Source: Blastomonas sp.
GTDB lineage: Bacteria > Pseudomonadota > Alphaproteobacteria > Sphingomonadales > Sphingomonadaceae
Length of the DNA: 64,000 nucleotides
Assembly: GCF_030373265.1 (NCBI RefSeq)
Contig: NZ_JAUCZC010000001.1
Coordinates: forward strand, 62,001-126,000
Direction: 5' to 3'
Shown in pieces: positions 31,765-39,762 of this stretch; the first letter of the stretch is position 1, and each line of letters starts with the position of its first letter. Under the pieces are notes generated by a model that was not told where the DNA came from, made no database searches, and saw only the letters and a list, made by a program, of their open reading frames with translations. Both the position numbers and the translations under genes were made by a program.

Positions 31765-33138
31765 TCAGCCTCTGGGAAGAACCAGTGTAAAGCGCGCCCC
31801 TTGACCGGGCGCGCTTTCCACTGTCAGGTCGCCCTCCATAGCGAGCGCCAGCCTGCGTGAGATATACAGGCCAAGGCCGCTGCCGCCGTCGCCGCTGCGA
31901 CCCAACCGCTCCCATTTGTTGAACAGCCGCTGCTGGTCTTCGGAGCTCAAACCCGGCCCTTGGTCGGCAATGGTGACGCTGACCCAATCGGGGCCATCAT
32001 CCAGCCTCAGCCAGATCATCGATCCATCGGGTGCGTAATTGATCGCATTGCCCAGCAGGTTGAGCAGTACCTGCAGTACCCGGCGGAACTCGCCGACCGC
32101 GGGCAGCGCCTCATCCTCGGCCGGCTTGTCGATGCGGATCTTGCGATCGGCTGCCTTCAGCGCCAGCAATCCTGCCGCGCGCCGCGCCAGGTCGGCCAGA
32201 TCGACGGGCTCCCTTGCCGCGCTGAAGCCGCTGGCTTCGATCGCTTCCAGATCGGACAGATCGTCGACCAGCGCCAGCAGATGGCGCCCCGCCGACGCGA
32301 TGTCGCTGGCATAGCCTGCATAATCGGCGCGCAGCGGACCCTCCAGCCTGCCACCGATGGTTTCGGCATTGGCGATGATCCGCCCGATCGGCTGGCGCAA
32401 TGCGGGACCGATCTGTGTGCCGAACAGATGGCCGATCCGCTCGCCATCGAACAATGGCGGCGGGGCGGCAGTTTCAGCATCATCCAGCGCGGGGGCCTGC
32501 GACAGCGTCACGACCATGCCGGGTGAGGCAGGGTCGGGACGCAGGCTTGCAATCCAGACGCGATCATCATCCCGCAAGGCCACGCGCTGGCCGTCGATCT
32601 TGTCCAGATCGTCTGCAGCTTCGCCTTCGGTGTCGGTCAGGATCGCGGACAGCGGTTTGAGCAGGGCCGAGCCGGCAGCGTCTGTCTTGCCGTAACCGGC
32701 AGGTGGCACGAACCGCATGACGCGGCCGAGCGGATCGAGGTGGATGCGCGCGCCATGCGGGTCCGCAGGGCCGGAATGGGCCAGCGCCGGCCTGTTCGAT
32801 GGCTCGGGCAAAGGCCGCTCGTCCCATCGGCTCAACAGCAACGAGACGCCTTCGGAATCCGGAGTGCATTCGCACCACATGTCGATCAGCGCGGTCGCAC
32901 CCGCGGCGGTCACCGGACGCGACAGCCGCATCCCCAGCCTGAGGCTGTGGTGCGCGAGGTCGAGCAGCGGTGGTACCGCAAGCTCGCCATCCTTCGCGCC
33001 GCCAAGCTCGAGGTGCAGACGCATCAGACGCGCGCCCGCATCGAGCAACACGCCGTTGCGGTCGATTCGCCCGGCCTCGGACTCGGCTTTGCCGGTTTCC
33101 AAAACCGTCGCGGCGGATGCAGGAAGCTGGACGTTCAC
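31765..33138 (-). CDS. histidine-kinase-like protein lacking the phospho-acceptor His
   Basis: A 457-residue soluble protein. Residues 1 to about 225 form an unassigned (possibly PAS-like) region. About 235-305 match the dimerisation domain of sensor kinases, but the H-box that should read HELRTPL is PALRQPI, with Pro245 at the His position. The C-terminal catalytic domain is well kept: N box LLGNAINYAP, G1 box ADQGPGL, G2 box GSGLGLYI, so ATP binding is likely. It could be a phosphatase, a scaffold or a partner of another kinase. ATG 33138 overlaps the stop of the upstream gene as ATGA, so they are co-translated. It has no TM segments. Confidence 0.8.
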   Translation of the reverse strand: MNVQLPASAATVLETGKAESEAGRIDRNGVLLDAGARLMRLHLELGGAKDGELAVPPLLDLAHHSLRLGMRLSRPVTAAGATALIDMWCECTPDSEGVSLLLSRWDERPLPEPSNRPALAHSGPADPHGARIHLDPLGRVMRFVPPAGYGKTDAAGSALLKPLSAILTDTEGEAADDLDKIDGQRVALRDDDRVWIASLRPDPASPGMVVTLSQAPALDDAETAAPPPLFDGERIGHLFGTQIGPALRQPIGRIIANAETIGGRLEGPLRADYAGYASDIASAGRHLLALVDDLSDLEAIEASGFSAAREPVDLADLARRAAGLLALKAADRKIRIDKPAEDEALPAVGEFRRVLQVLLNLLGNAINYAPDGSMIWLRLDDGPDWVSVTIADQGPGLSSEDQQRLFNKWERLGRSGDGGSGLGLYISRRLALAMEGDLTVESAPGQGARFTLVLPRG

Positions 33139-34130
33139 CAGACCGACCCGAGCGGGGTCAGGGGAAGCTGGTTGCGCCAGGAGGCGATCATCCGTGCGGC
33201 ATCGTCCTGCACGATGGCAGCCAGCGTCGCTGCAGAAGGCAGACCCTCGAGCCGCAGGGAGGCGAGCATTGCGATCCCTTCGATCAGCCTTGCTGCAACA
33301 TCGGGCGCCACATCGTAGCCGCGCAGCAGCACCGACAGCCGCGCAAGATCAGCATCGCGCGCCATGTCGATTATGTAATCGGCGGGCAGGCCGCTGGCGC
33401 GCGCGAGCATCGCGAATATCAGCGAGGGGCCGTTTTCACTGAGCGCCCAGGTGTCCCCGGCGCGCGGCAGCGCGAACAGATGGCAAAACCGCATCAACCG
33501 GTGCGGACGCCCGCGCCGCTCATCGAATTGGCCGAGCAGCGCTTCGGCCTTCTGGCGCAGCGCAAGCGGAGATGCCTGCAGATGATCCTGCATCCAGCCG
33601 AGCATGCGCCGAACCAGCGCGCTCAGTGCCTCGGGCGGCAGCTCGGACAGATCGATCGCAAAGCTTTGCGCATTGCCGATGAAGCGGCTCTGCGCGACGA
33701 TCAGTGCCATAGCGGCTTCGGCCAGTTCATCCTGCGCATCGCCGACATGCGCCTCAACCCGTGGCGGCAGCTCGGCCATCGCGAGGCCGACCATCGGCGC
33801 ATTGCGGCACAAGCGTGCCTCGATCGCGCGAGCATGGAGCAGGCGGGTGACGGTGCTGTCGGCCAGCACGATGTCGCGGACAATCGGTGCGATCTCCACG
33901 CTTTCGCCGGGAGGGCACAACGCTTCGACAAGCTGGCGAGCAACCGAATCGGCAAAGCCACCCGCGACGCTCAGATCGTCTTCGCGCAGGCTGGCCGCAA
34001 TGTCGGGCACGAGACGCTGACGCACCAGCATTGGCACGCCGTCAGCAGCCCGCGCCTGCTCATCGGCATGGCGCAGCAATGCTCCAACGTCCCGTTGGGC
34101 CGGGCGTGCGGGGGCCATGTCGGTGTTCAT
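33135..34130 (-). CDS. all-alpha protein, possibly DUF2336 family
   Basis: A 331-residue cytoplasmic protein without TM segments, composed almost entirely of predicted helices with Ala/Leu/Arg-rich repeats (LLRHADEQARAADGVPMLVRQR; VTRLLHARAIEARLCRNAP). The helical-repeat character and linkage to a kinase resemble DUF2336 proteins, an alphaproteobacterial family of unknown function; I hold this assignment loosely. It overlaps the start of the His-less kinase by 4 bases, which suggests the two proteins act together. A near-consensus CtrA box lies 24 bases upstream of its start. Confidence 0.6.
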   Translation of the reverse strand: MNTDMAPARPAQRDVGALLRHADEQARAADGVPMLVRQRLVPDIAASLREDDLSVAGGFADSVARQLVEALCPPGESVEIAPIVRDIVLADSTVTRLLHARAIEARLCRNAPMVGLAMAELPPRVEAHVGDAQDELAEAAMALIVAQSRFIGNAQSFAIDLSELPPEALSALVRRMLGWMQDHLQASPLALRQKAEALLGQFDERRGRPHRLMRFCHLFALPRAGDTWALSENGPSLIFAMLARASGLPADYIIDMARDADLARLSVLLRGYDVAPDVAARLIEGIAMLASLRLEGLPSAATLAAIVQDDAARMIASWRNQLPLTPLGSVW

Positions 34131-34151
34131 CGGCTTGCCCTAGCAATTGCT

Positions 34152-34168
34152 GGTTAAAATGCTGTTAG
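34152..34168 (-). promoter_or_regulatory. candidate CtrA-binding box
   Basis: On the minus strand CTAA-CAGCATT-TTAACC, against the CtrA consensus TTAA-N7-TTAAC: one mismatch in nine fixed positions. It is placed 24 bases upstream of the start of the DUF2336-like/His-less kinase operon. Confidence 0.55.
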
Positions 34169-34200
34169 TTCAACGGTGCCAAACCGCGTTGTGCGTACAG

Positions 34201-35424
34201 CTAGATATGGGGCCTGGGCGGGTCCGTCGCAAGCACGCCGGGGCGGGTTTGCCACAGCATCAGCGCCACCAGCATCAGGTTCCACACCATCAGCACGGGC
34301 AGCATCGCTGCGAAAGGAATCGCGATAAAGGCGGCGAGGGCGACCAGGCTGGGCGATATTGCGACCGCCAGCCAGACCCGCGGCAGCGAGCGCGGCGGCA
34401 GGGCTGACAGCCGACTCAGCACCAGCGCCAGCCCAGGCAGGATCAGCGCGGCAAAAAGCCCGGCCAGCCGGTGCGATGCCGCGACGGTCAGGATGGTGAT
34501 CGCGATGAACGCGAGCGCGAACGCTGCATCGCGTGCGGTCTGCTCCGCCACAGGCATTCTGCTGGCGGCGAACCGGCCGAACAGCCGGTTGGCGGCATGC
34601 CCGGCAAACCGTCCCGCAATCAGCAGGCCGAGCGCCGTCATGCTCCAGCCGGCAATCGCCAGGCCGATCGCGCCGACCGGCAGCGCCAGCGCGGCCGCGC
34701 GCAGCGTCGGCTGGATCCAGCGCGCCGCCCACGCCTGGCGGGCCAGAGTCTGCACCGGGACCATCCGCACCAGCCGCGATCCCAGTGCTCCGGAAGACCC
34801 GGCGAGTTCCTGCAGCGCGAGGGCTTCGACCTCGGCGGCATCGCGCACGATGGCCATGCCGCCAGCCTCGGCCAAAGCAAACGGCAGAACCTGGCGGCGA
34901 TATCCGCGCTGAACCGCCAGCCGCAGCAGCGCGGACTGCACGCTCCAGTCGTCGGGCAAATCGCGTGCGTCGACCAGATCGCGCGCCCGCACGCACGCGA
35001 GCCCTGCCCAGATATGGTTGATGTCGATCCGCTCGAACCGTTCGATCAGCGCGCGCGCGCCGTCTCCCGGGGCAAAACTGCTGACGAATGTCCCGGTTTC
35101 CCGGGCGATCTGCTCCATATTCTCGGGTGCGACGTAAAGGCCGTCGGCGATGATCAGCAGTTCGTCGTCGCTGGCCAGCCGCACGCTGATATCGGCAACC
35201 GAGCGCACCAGATGGAATGTCATTCCGCACGCTATGGCATAGGCCTCGATCTGCCGGACCTTCTCGCCAACCGAACTGACCAGGCACAGGATTTCGCCTG
35301 CGCCTGCCTGACGCGCAAGGTCGACCTGCAGCATGCCAAGCTGACCGTTGGCGAGCGGCAGCGCACCGCGCAGCGCAGCGCCTCCGGGTACGGTCTCGAT
35401 CAGGGATAACAGGGAGGCGCGCAC
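34201..35424 (-). CDS. unrecognised membrane protein with soluble N-terminal domain
   Basis: A 407-residue protein. The first about 200 residues are soluble and alternate strands and helices (GQLGMLQVDLARQAGAGEIL, DDELLIIADGLYVAP, DINHIWAGLACVRARDL), which recalls a nucleotidyltransferase-like Rossmann fold, though no catalytic motif is certain. Residues about 240-395 contain six or more hydrophobic helices. I do not recognise the family. The start is probably GTG 35424, as the frame closes soon above it. It lies between the pseudo-Hpt gene and the DUF2336-like gene on the same strand, with 70 to 100-base gaps, so it may or may not share their transcript. Confidence 0.6.
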   Translation of the reverse strand: MRASLLSLIETVPGGAALRGALPLANGQLGMLQVDLARQAGAGEILCLVSSVGEKVRQIEAYAIACGMTFHLVRSVADISVRLASDDELLIIADGLYVAPENMEQIARETGTFVSSFAPGDGARALIERFERIDINHIWAGLACVRARDLVDARDLPDDWSVQSALLRLAVQRGYRRQVLPFALAEAGGMAIVRDAAEVEALALQELAGSSGALGSRLVRMVPVQTLARQAWAARWIQPTLRAAALALPVGAIGLAIAGWSMTALGLLIAGRFAGHAANRLFGRFAASRMPVAEQTARDAAFALAFIAITILTVAASHRLAGLFAALILPGLALVLSRLSALPPRSLPRVWLAVAISPSLVALAAFIAIPFAAMLPVLMVWNLMLVALMLWQTRPGVLATDPPRPHI

Positions 35425-35523
35425 GCGAAGGGTCTGGCTCCAGTCAGCAGGGAGCGGCCCTCTTATCCTTCGGCTGACGTCCTGCCAACCGGCACGGTGC
35501 CGATCGCGCGGCGGTGTTACGTT

Positions 35524-35841
35524 TTATTGCAAGCCCGGACGAGGGTCGCCGAAGTCGCCCATCGCGGTATCGAGCTGGCGCAGCACCACCGGATCGCCCG
35601 GCGCGCCTTCCAGCGCAAGATCGGCAAGATCGACGATGCCGTGGACGCCGAAGCTTGCGGCGAGGCTCTTGAGGCGAAGCGCGGCGAAATGCCAGTTGGC
35701 ATCGCAGCGCGCCCGCCGCAGCAGGTCGATCTGCCGCGCCGCGCTTTCGACAAAGGCTCCGCGCAGTTCCGCGACCAGTGCAGGATCGCTGCCCACGGCG
35801 GCGGCTAGTGCCGCGTTCAATGATCCCGATTCATAAGCCAT
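35524..35841 (-). CDS. Hpt-like protein lacking the phospho-acceptor His
   Basis: A 105-residue all-helical protein with the outline of a histidine phosphotransfer domain: helix LVAELRGAFVESAARQIDLL, then AALRLKSLAASFGVHGIVDLADLALE, which aligns with the AxHxLKGSAxxxG...LE core of Hpt proteins. The His position is Leu55, so phosphotransfer is not possible by the usual chemistry. The frame extends to a TTG at 35892, but neither start has a strong ribosome binding site; ATG 35841 gives the more usual N-terminus. It is divergent from the two-TM coiled-coil gene and close to a kinase-like gene that has also lost its His. Confidence 0.6.
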   Translation of the reverse strand: MAYESGSLNAALAAAVGSDPALVAELRGAFVESAARQIDLLRRARCDANWHFAALRLKSLAASFGVHGIVDLADLALEGAPGDPVVLRQLDTAMGDFGDPRPGLQ

Positions 35842-35912
35842 GACCCGATCGAATAGACGAGCCGCCTTAACTTTCGGTTTCTGGCGCGGCAAAATATGGT
35901 AGGGTTAACGCT

Positions 35913-38279
35913 ATGGGCGAGGGGAAGAAAATCATCGATCTGCGGCACGGCCGCGGTGACGAAACACCACAGGTGCATGACGCCGAGCCGGACATGGCGG
36001 CTCCGGCTGTCCATCCGCGCACACCGGATGCTGCGACCGATGATTCGCAAGCGCCGTGGCTCGAAGATGATGATCTGCCCGACAGCCCCGACCGCGCGAG
36101 CCGGTGGACAATCGGCGCGGCCGTGCTGGTCGCAGTATGGACCGGCTTTTTCGTGTGGGCATCGCTCCCCGCATGGCGGGCCGGCGTTTCCCCGGCCGCG
36201 GCTGCCCAGAGCCTGTCACAGTGGGCGATCCCGGTGATCGCAATCCTGGCAATCTATCTCGTGACGCAGCGCAACAGCACCGCCGAGGCGCGGCGCTTCA
36301 CCAGGGTCGCAGGATCGTTGCGCGCCGAAAGTGCCGCGCTCGAATCACGCCTCAGCCATATCAATTCGGAACTCTCGCTGGCCCGCGAATTCCTTGCCAA
36401 TCAAAGCCTTGAGCTGGAATCGCTGGGCCGGGTGTCCAGCGACCGGTTGCGCGGCTTTGCCGACGAACTGCGCACGATGATCGAGGCCAGTGACACCGGC
36501 ATGCGCGCCATCGGCGAAGTCAGCGAGGCGGCCTCCGGCAACATGGACAAATTGCGCAACCATCTTCCGGTGATCGCCAACTCCGCCAAGGACGTCACCA
36601 ACCAGATCGGCAATGCCGGCCGGACCGCGCAAAGCCAGGTCGAAAGCATGATCGCCGCGTTTGAGAAGCTGAACACCTTCGGCCAGGCGGCCAGCATCCA
36701 GATCGCGACGCTGGTGCAGGATTCCGACACCGCCACCGGACGGCTCGCCGAATCGGTTGCGACCAGCGGCGATGCCCTGTCCCGGAGCGTCGCTCAGGCG
36801 GCCGAAGAGATGGACCGGGCGATCGAGACCGTCGCCAGCAGGCTGGCCAATACGCGCAGCAACCTCGATTCCGCCGCAGAGGCGCAGTCGGGAGCGTTGC
36901 ACGAAACGCTGTCGCAGCTGCGCGAGTCGGTCGATACCATGGCGACCGAAATGGCCGACCGGGCGGCGATCACGCGCAGCGATATCCGCGCTGCCGCCGA
37001 TGACCTGGGGCTGACGCTGGGCGCGCTCGCGGCGTCGACCGGGGAGAGCGAAGCCGTCGTTCGCGCGATGGTCGCCAGCGCCGACAAACAGATCAGCGAG
37101 GCCGAACATCGGTTGCAGGCAATGGACAGGACCAGCACCGACGCGCTGGCCCGTCTCGCTTTTGCTCTGTCGGCGCTCGATGGCAACGTGGCCGCGCTCA
37201 ACGAGCGTCTCGCGGCGGGCAGTGGCCATGCCGAGGCGTTCGATGCCAAAAGCGAACGGCTGCGCGGCCTGCTGGGCAGCATCGAGCAGCAGGTGTCGCA
37301 GAGCATTCCAAAGGCGTTTGGTGATCTCGATCAGACCGTCGAGGCCAGCCACAGACAGGTCGGGGCACTCAACGATGCGGTCTCGCACGTCGACGGCCAG
37401 ATGGTGCGGCTGGGCTCGATCCTCGGCAATTTCGAGGAACGGATCGCTGGGCAGACGCGCGAAGTGGGCCATCTGGCTGACAGCAGCGAGGCTGGCTGGC
37501 GCGAACGGGCTGAGGACATCGGCGCGCTGATTGCCGCGATGCGCAGCGCGCGCGAGGAAATCGATCAGATCAACGCCACCTCGGCCGTCCGGCTGGTCGA
37601 GACGATGCGCGACGTCCAGCGCGAGGCGCATGCCGCCGCGGACGAGGCGCGCCGCGCGATGGACCGGGCGATCACCGGCGCCACCCAGAAACTGGGGCAG
37701 GACAGCGGGGCGGCGCTGGAAAAGGTACTCCGCGGCAAGGCCGAGGAACTGGTCGGCAAGCTTGAGTCAGCGATCAGCCGCGCGGTGGGCGCCACCAGCG
37801 ATGCCAGCCTGCATCTGAAGGACCAGCTTTCCCGCGTCGACGATCTGGCAAGCCATCTTGAACGCCGGGTCGCGGATGCGCGCGAACTGGCCGAAGAGCG
37901 CACCGACAATGATTTCGCGCGGCGGCTGGCGCTGCTCACCGAATCGCTCAATTCGGCGGCGATCGACGTCGACAAGATCCTGTCGACCGAAGTCAGCGAC
38001 ACCGCATGGTCGGCCTATCTGCGCGGCGATCGCGGCGTGTTCACGCGGCGCGCGGTGCGGCTGATCGACAATGGCGAGGCGAGGGACATCGCCCAGGCCT
38101 ATGAGAACGATCCCGAGTTCTTCGAACTGGTGAACCGCTACATCCACGATTTCGAGGCGATGCTGCGCACGGTGCTGTCCACCCGCGATGGCGGGGTGAT
38201 GGGCGTGACCTTGCTGTCGTCCGAAACCGGCAAGCTGTACGTCGCGCTGGCGCAGGCGATCGAGCGCCTGCGCGACTGA
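35913..38279 (+). CDS. two-TM protein with long coiled coil (TipN-like architecture)
   Basis: A 788-residue protein: an acidic Pro-rich cytoplasmic N-terminus (1-63), two TM helices (about 65-84 and 103-118) and a very long Ala/Glu/Arg-rich coiled-coil region (about 125-690) full of SxxxR, DxA and xxLxx heptads. A compact C-terminal segment follows (AWSAYLRGDRGVFTRRAVRL, about 700-788). The plan, two N-terminal TMs followed by a coiled coil, resembles the polarity factor TipN of Caulobacter, but I cannot claim sequence homology. The compact C-terminal segment is unassigned. It is divergent from the pseudo-Hpt gene. Confidence 0.65.
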   Translation: MGEGKKIIDLRHGRGDETPQVHDAEPDMAAPAVHPRTPDAATDDSQAPWLEDDDLPDSPDRASRWTIGAAVLVAVWTGFFVWASLPAWRAGVSPAAAAQSLSQWAIPVIAILAIYLVTQRNSTAEARRFTRVAGSLRAESAALESRLSHINSELSLAREFLANQSLELESLGRVSSDRLRGFADELRTMIEASDTGMRAIGEVSEAASGNMDKLRNHLPVIANSAKDVTNQIGNAGRTAQSQVESMIAAFEKLNTFGQAASIQIATLVQDSDTATGRLAESVATSGDALSRSVAQAAEEMDRAIETVASRLANTRSNLDSAAEAQSGALHETLSQLRESVDTMATEMADRAAITRSDIRAAADDLGLTLGALAASTGESEAVVRAMVASADKQISEAEHRLQAMDRTSTDALARLAFALSALDGNVAALNERLAAGSGHAEAFDAKSERLRGLLGSIEQQVSQSIPKAFGDLDQTVEASHRQVGALNDAVSHVDGQMVRLGSILGNFEERIAGQTREVGHLADSSEAGWRERAEDIGALIAAMRSAREEIDQINATSAVRLVETMRDVQREAHAAADEARRAMDRAITGATQKLGQDSGAALEKVLRGKAEELVGKLESAISRAVGATSDASLHLKDQLSRVDDLASHLERRVADARELAEERTDNDFARRLALLTESLNSAAIDVDKILSTEVSDTAWSAYLRGDRGVFTRRAVRLIDNGEARDIAQAYENDPEFFELVNRYIHDFEAMLRTVLSTRDGGVMGVTLLSSETGKLYVALAQAIERLRD

Positions 38280-38295
38280 TAGCGGATGGCCGCGG

Positions 38296-39762
38296 TCAAT
38301 CGCGTTTTGTCGCGCTGACCTCGGCCACGGGCGGAGCATTTTCCCAACCACCCCCCAGCGCGCGGAACACCGCAACCTCGGCCTCTGCGCGGGCTGCGGC
38401 GGCTGAGCCGCTGGCGGCGCGGGCCGAGAGCAGATTGCGTTCCACCTCAAGCAGTTGGAGCGCGTTGTCGCGGCCCGATCTGAAGCGGATGCGGGTGATC
38501 CGCGCGACCTCGTCGGCAGCGGCGGCCGCCGTCTGGAGCGCAGCCTCCTGCTCGATCGCACCCTTGAGCCTTGCCAGCGCCTGTTCGGTTTCCTGCAAGG
38601 CCGTCAACACCGCACCGTCGAACGCCGCTAGGCGTCCATCGGCCTGGGCCGAAGCGGCGTTGACCCGGGCGCGCGCGGTGCCGTCGATCGGGATCGACCA
38701 CGAGATCAAGGGACCGAGCGAGAAGCCGATATTGTTCGACTCGGTCAGCGCTCCGGGAGACGTACCGCCGATCGACAGCGAGCCTGCCAGGCGGATCGAG
38801 GGATAGAGCGCAGCGGTGGCAACCCCGACCCGCGCGGTATCGGCAGCCAGCCGCGCTTCGGCCGCACGCACATCGGGGCGCCGCGCAAGCAACGCGGCGC
38901 CATCGCCCACGGGGATGGGGACCCGAACCCTGGGGGGCACGGCGCAGCTGTTTGCGGCGGTATCGTTCTGGCTTGGCGGATCGCCGGTCAGCGTCGCCAG
39001 CGCGAACAGGGCCGCGCGCTGCTCGGCATCGAACTGCGGAACCTGTGCCTGGGCCTGCGCAACCAGGAACTCCGCATTGGCGACATCGCGCCGCTGGCCG
39101 CGCCCAGATGTGAACAGCCGCTGGGTGAGATCGAGCGTGCGCTGCTGCGCGGCGAGCGAATCGCGCGCGATATCCGCCTGCAACCGGCTGGAACAGGCAA
39201 GCGCATAGGTCCGCGCGACCTCGGCTGCCACGCTGACGCGCGCGGCATCGAGCTCTGCCTGAGCCACGAGCGCATCGCCGCGCGAGGCTTCGACCGAGCG
39301 GCGGATGCCTCCGAAGAGGTCGATCTCATAAGAGGCGTCGGTGGCAAGCTCGTAGAAGTCGAACCGCAGCGGCTCAGGAGGAGCAAAGCCCACCCCGGCA
39401 TTGGCCCCGGTGCCGACCTGGTTGGTGCTGCCGGACCCGCTGGCCGACAGGGAAGGCAGTTGCGCGCCCCTGGCCTCGCGGACGAGCGCGCGGGCGCGGC
39501 GCAGATTGGCGCTGGCTTCGCGCACCGTGGTGTTGCGCTCGAGCGCGCGTGCCACCAGCGCATCGAGCGCCGGGTCCTCGAACAGCCGCCACCAGCCCTC
39601 GGGCAGTGGGTCTTGCGCAAAGCGCGGGTCGGTGCCCTCGATGAAGCCCCCCTCGGCGAGCGCGCCCGGGGTGGCAGGACGCTCGAAATCCGGGCCGACG
39701 GTGCAGGCGGCAAGGCTGGCCGAAAGAGCGGCACAGGCGAGCAGGCGGGTCTTCAGTATCAT
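38296..39762 (-). CDS. NodT/OprM-type outer membrane factor of RND efflux system
   Basis: A 488-residue lipoprotein with lipobox LAAC (Cys20) and the NodT/OprM start TVGPDFERPA. Two outer-membrane-efflux repeats follow, with the family segments WWRLFEDPALDALVARALERN, YEIDLFGGIRRSVEA and LLARRPDVRAAEARLAADTA. It forms the outer membrane channel for the RND pump encoded just upstream; ATG 39762 overlaps the pump stop codon as ATGA. Confidence 0.92.
   Translation of the reverse strand: MILKTRLLACAALSASLAACTVGPDFERPATPGALAEGGFIEGTDPRFAQDPLPEGWWRLFEDPALDALVARALERNTTVREASANLRRARALVREARGAQLPSLSASGSGSTNQVGTGANAGVGFAPPEPLRFDFYELATDASYEIDLFGGIRRSVEASRGDALVAQAELDAARVSVAAEVARTYALACSSRLQADIARDSLAAQQRTLDLTQRLFTSGRGQRRDVANAEFLVAQAQAQVPQFDAEQRAALFALATLTGDPPSQNDTAANSCAVPPRVRVPIPVGDGAALLARRPDVRAAEARLAADTARVGVATAALYPSIRLAGSLSIGGTSPGALTESNNIGFSLGPLISWSIPIDGTARARVNAASAQADGRLAAFDGAVLTALQETEQALARLKGAIEQEAALQTAAAAADEVARITRIRFRSGRDNALQLLEVERNLLSARAASGSAAAARAEAEVAVFRALGGGWENAPPVAEVSATKRD

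Noticed and set aside
35867-35909. CtrA box upstream of the two-TM coiled-coil gene (TTAACTTTCGGTTTC and GTTAAC)
   Set aside because: Only one good half-site at a time; the second half is degenerate, unlike the box at 34152-34168.
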